Below, piece by piece: positions 8,396-15,741 of a DNA stretch of 64,000 bases (its first letter is position 1; every line of letters begins with the position of its first letter). The position numbers and the translations under genes are program-made. Source of the stretch: an uncultured Clostridia bacterium (GTDB lineage: Bacteria; Bacillota; Clostridia; Christensenellales; Borkfalkiaceae); contig CANREF010000001.1 in the NCBI GenBank assembly GCA_947629575.1, positions 124,001-188,000 of the forward strand. Reading direction: 5' to 3'. A model generated the notes under the pieces. The model saw nothing but the letters and a program-made list of their open reading frames with translations. It did no database searches and was not told the DNA's origin.

Positions 8396-8425
8396 AAAAA
8401 TCCATCGGCTCGGCCGATGGATTTT
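8396..8425 (-). terminator. Rho-independent terminator of rpsF-ssb-rpsR
   Basis: Twelve-base arms AAATCCATCGGC (8398-8409) and GCCGATGGATTT (8413-8424) with a three-base loop. On the minus strand the stem is followed by a T-rich run (complement of 8384-8400). It lies 14 bases after the rpsR stop. Confidence 0.85.
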
Positions 8426-8438
8426 CGCTGTTTGTAAT

Positions 8439-8825
8439 TTAGTCTGCCTTGAAGGGGAGAAGGGCGGCGATGCGGGCGCGTTTGATCGCCGTCGCGAGCT
8501 CTCTCTGATGCTTGGCGCAAGTGCCCGTCATTCTGCGGGGCAAGATCTTTCCGCCTTCCGCAACGTACTTGCGGAGCTTGCCGACGTCCTTATAGTCGAT
8601 GCTTGCGGATTTTTCCTGGCAGAACAGGCAAACCTTCTTGAAATTCTGTTTCTTGAATCCCTTCTTTGCGGGGCGTTCGCCGCGCTCGCCGCGTTCGCGG
8701 GGTCTCTCTTCCGTCTTCTCCTCGGCTTCGGGAGCGGGCGCTTCGGCAGGCTCCTCCACGGGAGCGGTCTCTTCGGTTACGGGAACGACTTCCTCGGTCG
8801 TCTCCAACTTTTCATTCTCTTCCAT
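8439..8825 (-). CDS. rpsR: Small ribosomal subunit protein bS18 with acidic/Arg-rich N-terminal extension
   Basis: The C-terminal 75 residues are a complete S18: [61 protein letters not shown]18 binds S6 on the 30S platform. The 128-residue product is far longer than the usual 75-80. Residues 1-50 are Glu/Pro/Thr-rich, then Arg/Glu-rich ([16 protein letters not shown]). The start is chosen because a GGAG site precedes the ATG at 8823-8825 and no internal Met exists before the S18 core. The third gene of rpsF-ssb-rpsR. Confidence 0.93.
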   Translation of the reverse strand: MEENEKLETTEEVVPVTEETAPVEEPAEAPAPEAEEKTEERPRERGERGERPAKKGFKKQNFKKVCLFCQEKSASIDYKDVGKLRKYVAEGGKILPRRMTGTCAKHQRELATAIKRARIAALLPFKAD

Positions 8826-8856
8826 GATGATCTCCTTTTAATGAATGGTCCGTTTC

Positions 8857-9294
8857 TCAGAACGGGATATCTCCGTCGTCGTCAAACGACTGCAATGTGG
8901 GCTTTTTCTTAGCGGGCGCACCGCTCTGGGCGGGCGCGGAAGCGGGAGCGTCATAAAAATCGTCCCCCGCGGCTGCGGATCTTGCAGTGAGAAATTCGAT
9001 GTCCTGCGCGATGACGTCTACCGCGGTGCGGCGGACGCCCTGGTTGTCCTCATAGTTGCGGATCTGAATGCTTCCCGTGACCGCCACCTTATTTCCTTTT
9101 TTGGTGTAGCGCGCCACGGTGTCTGCAAGCCCCCTCCATGCGGTGACGTTGAAGAAGTCCGTCTGACGTTCTCCGTCCGAGGAAGAGTAATTCCTGTTCA
9201 CCGCGATCGCGAAGTGGCACACGCTCACGCCGCCCGCCGTTTCGGTGAGCTCGGGGTCGCGTGTGAGGTTACCGATCAAAAACACCTTGTTCAT
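8857..9294 (-). CDS. ssb: Single-stranded DNA-binding protein
   Basis: A 145-residue SSB. The OB fold starts MNKVFLIGNLTRDPEL and contains VCHFAIAVNRNY, WRGLADTVARYTKKGNKVAVTGSIQIRNYEDNQG. A short flexible linker (Ala/Pro/Ser-rich) leads to the acidic tip DDDGDIPF, which recruits replication and repair partners. It sits between rpsF and rpsR, the usual Bacillota order, with gaps of 12 and 31 bases, so it is co-transcribed from the promoter before rpsF. Confidence 0.96.
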   Translation of the reverse strand: MNKVFLIGNLTRDPELTETAGGVSVCHFAIAVNRNYSSSDGERQTDFFNVTAWRGLADTVARYTKKGNKVAVTGSIQIRNYEDNQGVRRTAVDVIAQDIEFLTARSAAAGDDFYDAPASAPAQSGAPAKKKPTLQSFDDDGDIPF

Positions 9295-9306
9295 ACTGCG
9301 CCTCTC

Positions 9307-9591
9307 TTACTCTGTTTTTGTGATCATGCGGCGAAGGACGTCGCCCGAGATGCCCGCTACGCGGTCGAGCTCGGCTACGACGGCTCCATCTGCAACGAAG
9401 GTCATCAAGGCATAGAACGCTTCCGTCTTGAAGCGGATGGGATAGGTCGTCTTCTTCACACCCCACTTATCGAGGGATTCGACGGTGCCGCCCATGTCGG
9501 AGACGATCTTGGTGTACTTGTTGAGTTCCGCCTCTCTCGCCTCTTCCGCCAATTCGCTGTTGAGCAGAATGAGCATTTCGTACTTTTGCAT
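9307..9591 (-). CDS. rpsF: Small ribosomal subunit protein bS6
   Basis: A 94-residue S6 of normal length: MQKYEMLILLNSELAEEAREAEL, then DKWGVKKTTYPIRFKTEAFYALMTF, and VLRRMITKTE at the end. It binds S18 on the 30S platform. The start at 9589-9591 is chosen over a Met 15 codons upstream because GGGAGGTG lies eight bases before it and because the upstream codons are in the leader. First gene of rpsF-ssb-rpsR. Confidence 0.95.
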   Translation of the reverse strand: MQKYEMLILLNSELAEEAREAELNKYTKIVSDMGGTVESLDKWGVKKTTYPIRFKTEAFYALMTFVADGAVVAELDRVAGISGDVLRRMITKTE

Positions 9592-9609
9592 ATTTTTCAC
9601 CTCCCGGTC

Positions 9610-9640
9610 TATTCGGCGTACCAATGCGGTACGCAAGGTT
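9610..9640 (-). promoter_or_regulatory. Candidate S6:S18 autoregulatory leader hairpin
   Basis: In the rpsF 5' leader the minus strand has GCGTACC-GCATT-GGTACGC (9617-9635), with CCG triplets in and just after the hairpin. Leaders that bind the S6:S18 complex are known upstream of rpsF in many bacteria and contain a CCG-bearing stem. Assignment rests on position and the hairpin only. Confidence 0.4.
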
Positions 9641-9650
9641 TTGTTCTGTT

Positions 9651-9679
9651 ATTTTACTATATTTTACCCTTTAAGTCAA
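9651..9679 (-). promoter_or_regulatory. Promoter of rpsF-ssb-rpsR
   Basis: Minus strand TTGACT (9674-9679), 17-base spacer, TAAAAT (9651-9656). The leader to the rpsF start is about 50 bases and holds the hairpin at 9617-9635. Confidence 0.8.
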
Positions 9680-9718
9680 CGCCTTTTGGGGTTCTTTGTC
9701 CATTTTCCCGAAAAATTT

Positions 9719-10885
9719 TTATTCCTCGCCGCCGTCGTCATCGGGGGGCGGGGCAATGGCGCGGAAGGAATCGAGCTGCCGTCCGATCGTCGTGGTGCGC
9801 TTCGCGGCGGCGTCCACGGCGTCCTGCGCCTCCTGCAGCTTTCTGCGCGTCTTGTCGAGCCCTTCGGCAAAACGGGCAAAATCGAGGCGGAACTGCTCGA
9901 GCATCCGCGAAAGTTCGCCCGAGCGCTTTTCGATCGCCGCCGTGCGGAAGCCCGTCTGCAGGGTGGAGAGGAGAGCGGCAAAGTTGGTGGGGCCGCTCAC
10001 CGTGATCCGCCGCAGGCGCAGATAGTCCGTGAGCCCCGTCATCTTCAGCACTTCCGCATAGAGCGCCTCCGAGGGAAGATACATCACGGCAAAATCTGTC
10101 GTAATGGGGGGCAGGATGTACTTTTTCGCAATGGAATCCGCCTGTAATTTCACGGCGCGTTCGAGGTTTTTCCTCGCCCGTTCCGCGCCTTCGCGGTCGA
10201 GCCGCTCGGTGCATTCGCACAGCCGCTCGAATTCCTCCACGGGGAATTTGCTGTCCACGGGCAGATATGTATTGCCGTCCTTTGCGGGCAGGAGGATGGC
10301 GAAATCGACGATGCTCCCGTCGAGAGGGTTGAGCTTCACCCCGCGGGCAAACTGATCGGGGGCGAGCATTTGGGAGAGCAGGGAATCGAGCTGGGTCTCT
10401 CCCCATGTCCCGCGCAGCTTCACATTGGAAAAGACCCTTCGGATATCGGCAACGCCCGCCGAAAGGGTGCGCATCTCGCCCACGCTCTCATACATCTTTT
10501 CGAGCCGCTCGGAGATGCGCGCATAGCTCTCGGAGAGACGCCCGTCGAGGGAAGAGGTCAGTTTCTCGTCCACCGTGCGGCGGATGGATTCGAGATTGTT
10601 CGCATTCGTATCCACGATGTATTTGATATCATCGGCGAGACGGTTTTGGATATTGGCGAGCCGCGCCTCGGTCATACGGCTCAGATTTTCCACCGTCCGC
10701 GCATTGAATTCGGAGAGCGCACCGATGCTCTCCGTCTTCTGTTCGAGGCGGCGGAGGGGTTCGATAAGCTCGCTGTCCGCCCCTTTTTGCGACCCGTTTG
10801 GCGTTTTTCGCAGTAAGAGCACGATGAGAAGTATGAGACAGAGCGCGCTCAGCGCAATGGAGATGCCGCATAAAATTTCCGCCAT
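9719..10885 (-). CDS. rmuC: DNA recombination protein RmuC
   Basis: A 388-residue RmuC-family protein. Residues 5-26 form a membrane anchor, about 35-140 a long coiled coil, and 145-350 the conserved nuclease-like core (LRGTWGETQLDSLLSQMLAPDQFARG, VDSKFPVEEFERL, TTDFAVMYLPSEALYAEVL, VSGPTNFAALLSTLQTGF). RmuC limits rearrangements at inverted repeats in Escherichia coli; that is of interest here because this chromosome is rich in fold-back repeats. The C-terminus is acidic (DDDGGEE). It starts one base before the end of cca, so the two are co-transcribed. Confidence 0.92.
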   Translation of the reverse strand: MAEILCGISIALSALCLILLIVLLLRKTPNGSQKGADSELIEPLRRLEQKTESIGALSEFNARTVENLSRMTEARLANIQNRLADDIKYIVDTNANNLESIRRTVDEKLTSSLDGRLSESYARISERLEKMYESVGEMRTLSAGVADIRRVFSNVKLRGTWGETQLDSLLSQMLAPDQFARGVKLNPLDGSIVDFAILLPAKDGNTYLPVDSKFPVEEFERLCECTERLDREGAERARKNLERAVKLQADSIAKKYILPPITTDFAVMYLPSEALYAEVLKMTGLTDYLRLRRITVSGPTNFAALLSTLQTGFRTAAIEKRSGELSRMLEQFRLDFARFAEGLDKTRRKLQEAQDAVDAAAKRTTTIGRQLDSFRAIAPPPDDDGGEE

Positions 10886-10886
10886 A

Positions 10887-12236
10887 TCATCCTCCTGTTT
10901 TGGAAATGTGTCTTAAAAGTTTCTCCCGCGTGTTGAGACTTCCGTCCTGCGCGCAGTAAAAGAGCAATTCCCTCAGTCGCTCGCCCACTTCCCGGGCAGG
11001 AACGCCCGCCGCGAGCAGATCTTCGCCGTTCACCGCCAAAAGGGAGAGGGTAAAGGGAGCGCCCTCGCGTTCCATTTTTTGCAATACGTTCTGCCATTTT
11101 ACGACACCCGGCGCGGGAGAGAGGTCGTCCTTACAGGCGGAATAGTCCGCTTGTTTTACGGCAAACAGTTTGGGCAGAAGAGCATAGTTTTCCACGATCT
11201 CGCGGCGGATCTTGCTCTCTCGCATCTCGAGATTGTAGTCCCGCATATGCAGCGCCACGAGCCGCACGGTCTCCTCGGTGAGCTTTTTGGGCGCTTTGAA
11301 CCGCACGAGGATCTCCCGCGCAATGCGCGCCCCTTCCTCGGGATGTCCGTAATAATTCCCGTCGCGGAAGTAGCAAAAGGGCTTTCCCACATCGTGCAGA
11401 AGGGCGGCGACGCGCACTTCCTTGGGGGCGTACATCGCACAGCGCAGGGAATGTTCCAAAACGTCGTAGCGGTGGAATTCGGGGCGCTGGGGAAGCCCTT
11501 CGCCGAGCGCGAGCTCGGGCAGGATCTCCTTCAGAACGCCCGTATCTTTGAGTACGTGCAGACCGCGGTGGATCGCGGTCCTGTCTCCGCTCTTTTCGTC
11601 CGAGAGGAGCAGGAGCATGAGCTCGGCAAAGATCCTCTCGGGCACGATGTCCCGAATGAGCGCACAGTGCTGTTTCGCCCCCGCCATGCACTCTTCATCG
11701 GGAGAAAAGCCCGTCTGCGCCGCGATGCGGGCGAGCCGCATGAGGCGAAGCCCGTCCTCTCCGAACACCTTGGACGACGGGGCGACCGTGCGCAGCCTTT
11801 CGGCGCGGATGTCCTCGATCCCGCCCAACGGGTCGATAAATTCGTGACGTTTTATGTCGTAATAGACGGCGTTCGCGCAGAAGTCCCGCCGCTTTGCGTC
11901 GAGGGAGATGTCCTCGGTAAAGGCGATCTCGCTCGGGGAATGTTCTCCCCGCACGTATTTGTCCGAGCGGAAGCGGGTGAATTCGTAGGCGACGCCCGCC
12001 CCGTCCTCGAGTTTTACCGTACCCGTATTGCGAAAAACGCCCTTCACGGCGAATCCGCAGGAAGAAGCGGCCGAGAGCAGTTCCTCCTCCGTCATCGGGG
12101 AGGCGATGTCCCAATCGGTATTTTCGCCGAGGACCTTTCCGCGCAGGAAATCGCGCACGCTCCCGCCCACGAGATAGAGAGGGGAGCGGCACGCGTCTGC
12201 AAGTCTGAGTAAATTTTCGGGAAGAAAAGATCGCAT
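10887..12236 (-). CDS. cca: CCA tRNA nucleotidyltransferase with HD domain
   Basis: A 449-residue class II nucleotidyltransferase that adds or repairs the 3'-CCA of tRNA. N-terminal GGSVRDFLRG and DWDIASP carry the metal-binding acidic pair; RRDFCANAVYYD is the conserved RRDFTxNA motif with Cys in place of Thr; EDGLRLMRLARIAAQ is the neck helix. An HD domain follows around residue 265-300 (YDVLEHSLRC, VAALLHDVGKPFCY, HPEEGARIARE), as in many clostridial forms. Start supported by GAGG nine bases upstream. Divergent from the lipid kinase with a shared promoter core. Confidence 0.93.
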   Translation of the reverse strand: MRSFLPENLLRLADACRSPLYLVGGSVRDFLRGKVLGENTDWDIASPMTEEELLSAASSCGFAVKGVFRNTGTVKLEDGAGVAYEFTRFRSDKYVRGEHSPSEIAFTEDISLDAKRRDFCANAVYYDIKRHEFIDPLGGIEDIRAERLRTVAPSSKVFGEDGLRLMRLARIAAQTGFSPDEECMAGAKQHCALIRDIVPERIFAELMLLLLSDEKSGDRTAIHRGLHVLKDTGVLKEILPELALGEGLPQRPEFHRYDVLEHSLRCAMYAPKEVRVAALLHDVGKPFCYFRDGNYYGHPEEGARIAREILVRFKAPKKLTEETVRLVALHMRDYNLEMRESKIRREIVENYALLPKLFAVKQADYSACKDDLSPAPGVVKWQNVLQKMEREGAPFTLSLLAVNGEDLLAAGVPAREVGERLRELLFYCAQDGSLNTREKLLRHISKTGG

Positions 12237-12289
12237 GCGGCCTCGGTTTTTCTTGCGGAAGCGCTTCCCGCAAAGAATTTTACGGATAT

Positions 12290-12341
12290 ATTATACCAAA
12301 TAAAAAAACAAATTGCAATTTCTCGCGCGATGTTGTATAAT
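12290..12341. promoter_or_regulatory. Divergent promoters sharing one palindromic -35 hexamer
   Basis: TTGCAA (12313-12318) is its own reverse complement. TATAAT on the plus strand (12336-12341) is exactly 17 bases to its right, serving the lipid kinase. TATAAT on the minus strand (12290-12295) is exactly 17 bases to its left, serving cca. No other -35-like hexamer is at the right distance. Confidence 0.75.
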
Positions 12342-12364
12342 GTTTTCGGAAAATCGGTGGAATT

Positions 12365-13228
12365 ATGTTTTACGTTATCGCAAAACCGTTGAAGAAGAAA
12401 AAGGCAGGGCTGCACGGGGAGATCAAAGCCCGTCTCACGGAAGCGGGTATCCCCTTTGAATTTCACGTCACTTCCCGCAAGGGGGAGGGGAAGGAGCTCG
12501 CCGCCCGCTTTTCCGTGCGGGAGAACGCCGTCCTGATCGTCGTGGGCGGCGACGGCACTCTCAACGACGTCCTTTCGGGCATTGCCGATCCCAAGACCTG
12601 TACGCTGGGGCTCATTCCCGCGGGCACGGGAAACGACTTTGCCGCCGCGGCGTCCATTCCCTATGGCATCGCGGCGCTCGATCTCATCTTCAAAGGAGAG
12701 CCGCAGTTCACAGATTTCCTTGCGTTTTCGGACGGACGGCGCAGCATGAATATCGCGGGGATCGGGATCGACGTAGATATTTTACAGCGCTGCGAGCGCA
12801 AGAAGCACTTCACAGCGCGGAGCAAGTATTTCTTTTCGCTCGTCTCCGCCCTCTTCCACTACCGCGGCGCGGAGATGAAGATCTGCGCGAACGGAGAGGA
12901 GACGGAGGGGAGGTATCTCATCTCGGTCGTGTGCAACGGGCGGCAATTCGGCGGAGGTATTCCCATCTGCCCGCCCGCCGTCATCGACGACGGGAAACTC
13001 GAGCTGGTGTATGTGGACTGCCCGAGCCGTTGGAAGATCCCCTTTGCCCTCATCAAGCTCATGCGGGGGAAATTGCTCACCCTGCCCATCGCGCACAGGC
13101 AGACCTGTGAGGAGGCGGAACTCATTCCGCGCTCGCTCTGTACGGCGCAATACGACGGAGAACTCTACGACGCGGAGAGGTTAAAGGTCACGGTCGTGCA
13201 TCGGGAATTGAAAATGTACCGAGGGTAA
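12365..13228 (+). CDS. Diacylglycerol kinase-family lipid kinase (YegS/DagK-like)
   Basis: A 287-residue catalytic protein. The nucleotide-binding motif VVGGDGTLNDVLSG (about 57-70) and LIPAGTGNDFAAAASIP (about 82-98) define the DagK/YegS/sphingosine-kinase fold, and NIAGIGIDVDIL is the third block. It transfers phosphate to a lipid such as diacylglycerol at the inner membrane face. Only one base separates it from the phosphatase gene that follows, so they are one transcript. The substrate could also be undecaprenol-like or another lipid; sequence does not settle it. Confidence 0.9.
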   Translation: MFYVIAKPLKKKKAGLHGEIKARLTEAGIPFEFHVTSRKGEGKELAARFSVRENAVLIVVGGDGTLNDVLSGIADPKTCTLGLIPAGTGNDFAAAASIPYGIAALDLIFKGEPQFTDFLAFSDGRRSMNIAGIGIDVDILQRCERKKHFTARSKYFFSLVSALFHYRGAEMKICANGEETEGRYLISVVCNGRQFGGGIPICPPAVIDDGKLELVYVDCPSRWKIPFALIKLMRGKLLTLPIAHRQTCEEAELIPRSLCTAQYDGELYDAERLKVTVVHRELKMYRG

Positions 13229-13229
13229 G

Positions 13230-14282
13230 ATGAATTTATATAAGAACGTGCTCAACAATATCCCCACGGCGGCGATCGTCGTGGATAAGTCCTTTAGGGT
13301 GCGCTACTGCAACCGCGCCTTCCGGGACTATTTTCCGCTGTCCCGCGGGAAGGGAAGTTTGAAGGACGCCGTGGGCTGCCGCGAGGCGGGGACGTGCGGC
13401 AAAGAGCCCAACTGCGCTTTTTGTCCCATGCGCTCCCTCTTCTCGGAAGCGCTGTCGGGCGGACAGGCATTCCGCCTCGTCGTTTTGCGCAATGCGGAGG
13501 GGGAGAACGTTCCCCTGCGCATCAAGGTCCACCCCTTGGGGAAGTACATGCTCGGCGTCGTGGACAGTTCTTACGAGACGGAGATCGCGCGGGAGATGTA
13601 CTCGGCGCAGGGCATCCAGCAGCGGCTTCTGCCGCCCGCGAAGTCCTTCGGCGGCGTGCCGTATACCTTTATGTTCGAGCCCTGCCGTGAGATCGGCGGC
13701 GACCTTCCAGACGTCTATCTGCAAAACGGGGTGACGATGGGGCTGCTTGCCGACGTCTCGGGGAAGGGGATCTCGGCGGGAATGCTCTCCGCCTTTGTCA
13801 AGGCGGGGTGGGACAGGAGCGAGCCTTCGCCCGCAAAGGCGATCCGCGGGCTCAACGCCAAATTCCGAGAACTCAACCTCGACGAACGCTCCTACATCAC
13901 GGCTGCCGCCGTGCGCGTCGAGGAGAAGGAGCGCCGTATCCGCTACTGCGTGGCGGGGCACAACGCGCCCATCTTACTCAAGGGGAGCGGCGGCGTCGAG
14001 GAGATCGTCATGAGCGCGCCGCCCGTTTCCAACTGGATCCCCGACTTCGGCTATGAGGATCGGGTGACTTCCTATGAACGGGGGGACATCCTCGTGCTGC
14101 TCACGGACGGCGTTTTGGAGAGCAGGAACGATAGGGGGGAGCAGTTCGGGATAGAGCGGGTGGAGGCGATCCTTTCCCGCAGTCCCAACGGCGAGCGCTT
14201 CATCGCCCGCTTGAAGGCCGCCCTGCTCGAATTCTGCGGCGCTTTCGACGACGACATCACCGCGATCGCCTTCGACTTGTGA
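13230..14282 (+). CDS. PAS-SpoIIE (PP2C-type) serine phosphatase with four-Cys PAS domain
   Basis: A 350-residue protein. Residues 1-115 form a PAS domain (VLNNIPTAAIVVDKSFRVRYCNRAF) with Cys50, Cys56, Cys62 and Cys65 spaced C-x5-C-x5-C-x2-C and ending CPMR. Such a cysteine set occurs in PAS domains tied to iron-sulfur binding, including phosphatases near [FeFe]-hydrogenase genes. Residues about 130-350 are a SpoIIE/RsbU PP2C domain: IQQRLLPP, REIGGDLPDVY, LLADVSGKGISAGM, YCVAGHNAPIL, LLTDGVLESRN and the terminal DDDITAIAFD. The GGDxxDV motif reads GGDLPDV. It probably dephosphorylates an anti-sigma antagonist in response to redox state; no partner is next to it. Confidence 0.85.
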   Translation: MNLYKNVLNNIPTAAIVVDKSFRVRYCNRAFRDYFPLSRGKGSLKDAVGCREAGTCGKEPNCAFCPMRSLFSEALSGGQAFRLVVLRNAEGENVPLRIKVHPLGKYMLGVVDSSYETEIAREMYSAQGIQQRLLPPAKSFGGVPYTFMFEPCREIGGDLPDVYLQNGVTMGLLADVSGKGISAGMLSAFVKAGWDRSEPSPAKAIRGLNAKFRELNLDERSYITAAAVRVEEKERRIRYCVAGHNAPILLKGSGGVEEIVMSAPPVSNWIPDFGYEDRVTSYERGDILVLLTDGVLESRNDRGEQFGIERVEAILSRSPNGERFIARLKAALLEFCGAFDDDITAIAFDL

Positions 14283-14428
14283 GCCTGACTTAACTCTTTG
14301 ATAGCTGCCCCAAGGGGCGATAAGTGGCACGGTGCGTCATGCTGAGCCGAAGTGCAAATACGCAGTCCGTTCACGCTCTCCCCGAAGCATCTTTTTTTCC
14401 GCGAGTTCCTTCCTATAAAAAGCCAATA
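14283..14428. repeat. Repeat fragments between the phosphatase and a small membrane-protein gene
   Basis: No gene. Contains GCGTCATGCTGAGCCG and CTCTCCCCGAAGCATCTT, modules that recur in two copies at 25.4-25.6 kb, and a CCCCAAGGGGCG fold-back. Confidence 0.7.
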
Positions 14429-14456
14429 AAAAATGCCGACAAGCGTCGGCATTTTT
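14429..14456. terminator. Bidirectional rho-independent terminator
   Basis: Perfect 12-base arms AAAAATGCCGAC and GTCGGCATTTTT with loop AAGC. It ends 12 bases past the stop of the minus-strand gene at 14469 and also closes the plus-strand phosphatase unit. Confidence 0.88.
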
Positions 14457-14468
14457 CTGTTCTTTTTG

Positions 14469-14708
14469 TTATTCTTCGAGGAAGAGTTTGTTATTGAGCG
14501 CGATCATCACGGCGTCGAGGATGGTAAGAACCCAGAACTCACCGAGGAGCGTAATGACGAGCGCCATCACCAAGTTGACGAGGGTCTGTTTCTTGATGAA
14601 TGCCGACCAACGGACAAGCAGGTCGACGATCCAGCCGACGAACGGAATGATGAGCAAAACGATTTGAATGATTTTGCTTTGATTGTGGAACCAAGTATCA
14701 AAATTCAT
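14469..14708 (-). CDS. Small two-helix membrane protein (unknown family, paralogue A)
   Basis: A 79-residue protein of unknown function. The ATG at 14706-14708 is preferred to one nine bases upstream because GGAG then sits nine bases before the start. The pattern is MNFDTWFHNQSKIIQIVLLIIPFVGWIVDLLVRWSAF, then Lys-rich turn and a second hydrophobic helix. It is clearly related to the 76-residue protein at 14872-15102 (shared FxxQSxxxQIxLLxIPxxxWxVxxxVRWSAFxK). Each has its own consensus promoter and its own terminator. I do not recognise the family. Confidence 0.75.
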   Translation of the reverse strand: MNFDTWFHNQSKIIQIVLLIIPFVGWIVDLLVRWSAFIKKQTLVNLVMALVITLLGEFWVLTILDAVMIALNNKLFLEE

Positions 14709-14740
14709 AAGTACCATCTCCTTTTTATTTTGATATTATC

Positions 14741-14769
14741 ATTCTACACGCTTTTTCGGCAAATGTCAA
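14741..14769 (-). promoter_or_regulatory. Promoter of small membrane protein A
   Basis: Minus strand TTGACA (14764-14769), 17-base spacer, TAGAAT (14741-14746). Leader of about 25 bases to the ATG. Confidence 0.8.
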
Positions 14770-14840
14770 CGGATTTACAAAAATTTCGTTGTAAAAAATT
14801 TGGAAATTTTCAGCATAATGACATACCTGTCGGCATAAAA

Positions 14841-14864
14841 AAATCCCCGCCTGCGGCGGGGACT
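14841..14864 (-). terminator. Terminator of small membrane protein B
   Basis: Arms TCCCCGCC (14844-14851) and GGCGGGGA (14855-14862), loop TGC. On the minus strand it is followed by seven T. Seven bases after the stop at 14872. Confidence 0.82.
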
Positions 14865-14871
14865 GTTTGCC

Positions 14872-15102
14872 TTATGCGTTCGCAAAGATGAGGTGCTTGA
14901 AGAGCAGGCACCAGATGAGGTCGATCCAGCCGAATGCAAGGCCGAAGAAGGTGACAAGTACCGCCACGACCAACGTGAGGAGGCTCTTCGTCTTGAGGAA
15001 TGCGGACCATCTGACGATGATTTCGACAAACCAGTTCACGACGGGGATGAGGAGCAGGATGATTTGAACCAGTCTGCTCTGTCTGTTAAACCATGTAGCC
15101 AT
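14872..15102 (-). CDS. Small two-helix membrane protein (unknown family, paralogue B)
   Basis: A 76-residue product starting at the ATG at 15100-15102 with AAAGGAG upstream. An in-frame Met 16 codons earlier lies at the promoter and is rejected. Residues 10-30 and 37-70 are hydrophobic, separated by RWSAFLKTKS. It is the paralogue of the gene at 14469-14708, and the pair probably came from a tandem duplication. Unknown function. Small proteins of this shape often act in the membrane envelope, but nothing in the neighbourhood indicates a role. Confidence 0.75.
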   Translation of the reverse strand: MATWFNRQSRLVQIILLLIPVVNWFVEIIVRWSAFLKTKSLLTLVVAVLVTFFGLAFGWIDLIWCLLFKHLIFANA

Positions 15103-15135
15103 AATAAAATCTCCTTTATTTTTTATGATAGTACC

Positions 15136-15164
15136 ATTGTACAGTATCAAAGGAAATTTGTCAA
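15136..15164 (-). promoter_or_regulatory. Promoter of small membrane protein B
   Basis: Minus strand TTGACA (15159-15164), 17-base spacer, TACAAT (15136-15141). Confidence 0.8.
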
Positions 15165-15195
15165 TACCCTTTGCAAAAAAAAGTCGAAATTTAAC

Positions 15196-15741
15196 TCAAT
15201 TTTCACTCAGCGACGCCCTTCTGAACACCTCGCCCGTCTCCACATCTTTCCAAACGAGGGCGAGCCCTTCCAAAACAAGATAGGAATGGGGGGAATCCTC
15301 CTTGGGAATGGACACCGAACCGCAGTTGACATAGGTGCAGTTTTCGCGCTCTTCGAAGGCGGGAACGTGGAAATGCCCGTTCACGAGCACATCCCCCCTT
15401 TTGAGCAGAGGCGGGGTGAGGTGGCCGTGGGTCAAAATCATCGTTCTGCCGTTTTCGAGGGGAAGGACGCAATATTCCGCTCCGATCGGGAACTCGAGCA
15501 CGAGGGTATCCACGTCGCTGTCGCAGTTTCCCTTTACGCACAAAATGCGGTCCTTGATCGAATTGAGCAGTTCCGCGCATCCGAGGGTGGAATATTCGGG
15601 CGGCAGGGGGTTGCGCGCGCCGTGATAGAGAAGATCCCCCAAAAGAAGAACTTTATCGGGAGCTTCCTCTTCGATGCGCTCTTTGAGCAGACAGCAGTAG
15701 TACGCCGAGCCGTGGATGTCCGATGCAATGAGAAATTTCAT
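15196..15741 (-). CDS. yfcE: YfcE-type metallophosphodiesterase
   Basis: A 181-residue calcineurin-like phosphoesterase. Metal motifs in order: SDIHGS (7-12), LLGDLLYHG, KGNCDSD in place of the usual GNHD/GNCD, LTHGHL and NGHFHVP. YfcE-like enzymes cleave phosphodiester bonds in small substrates. The start at 15739-15741 overlaps the upstream HAD stop as ATGA; a longer in-frame reading only runs through the HAD gene. It ends 94 bases before the small membrane protein B gene. Confidence 0.9.
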   Translation of the reverse strand: MKFLIASDIHGSAYYCCLLKERIEEEAPDKVLLLGDLLYHGARNPLPPEYSTLGCAELLNSIKDRILCVKGNCDSDVDTLVLEFPIGAEYCVLPLENGRTMILTHGHLTPPLLKRGDVLVNGHFHVPAFEERENCTYVNCGSVSIPKEDSPHSYLVLEGLALVWKDVETGEVFRRASLSEN

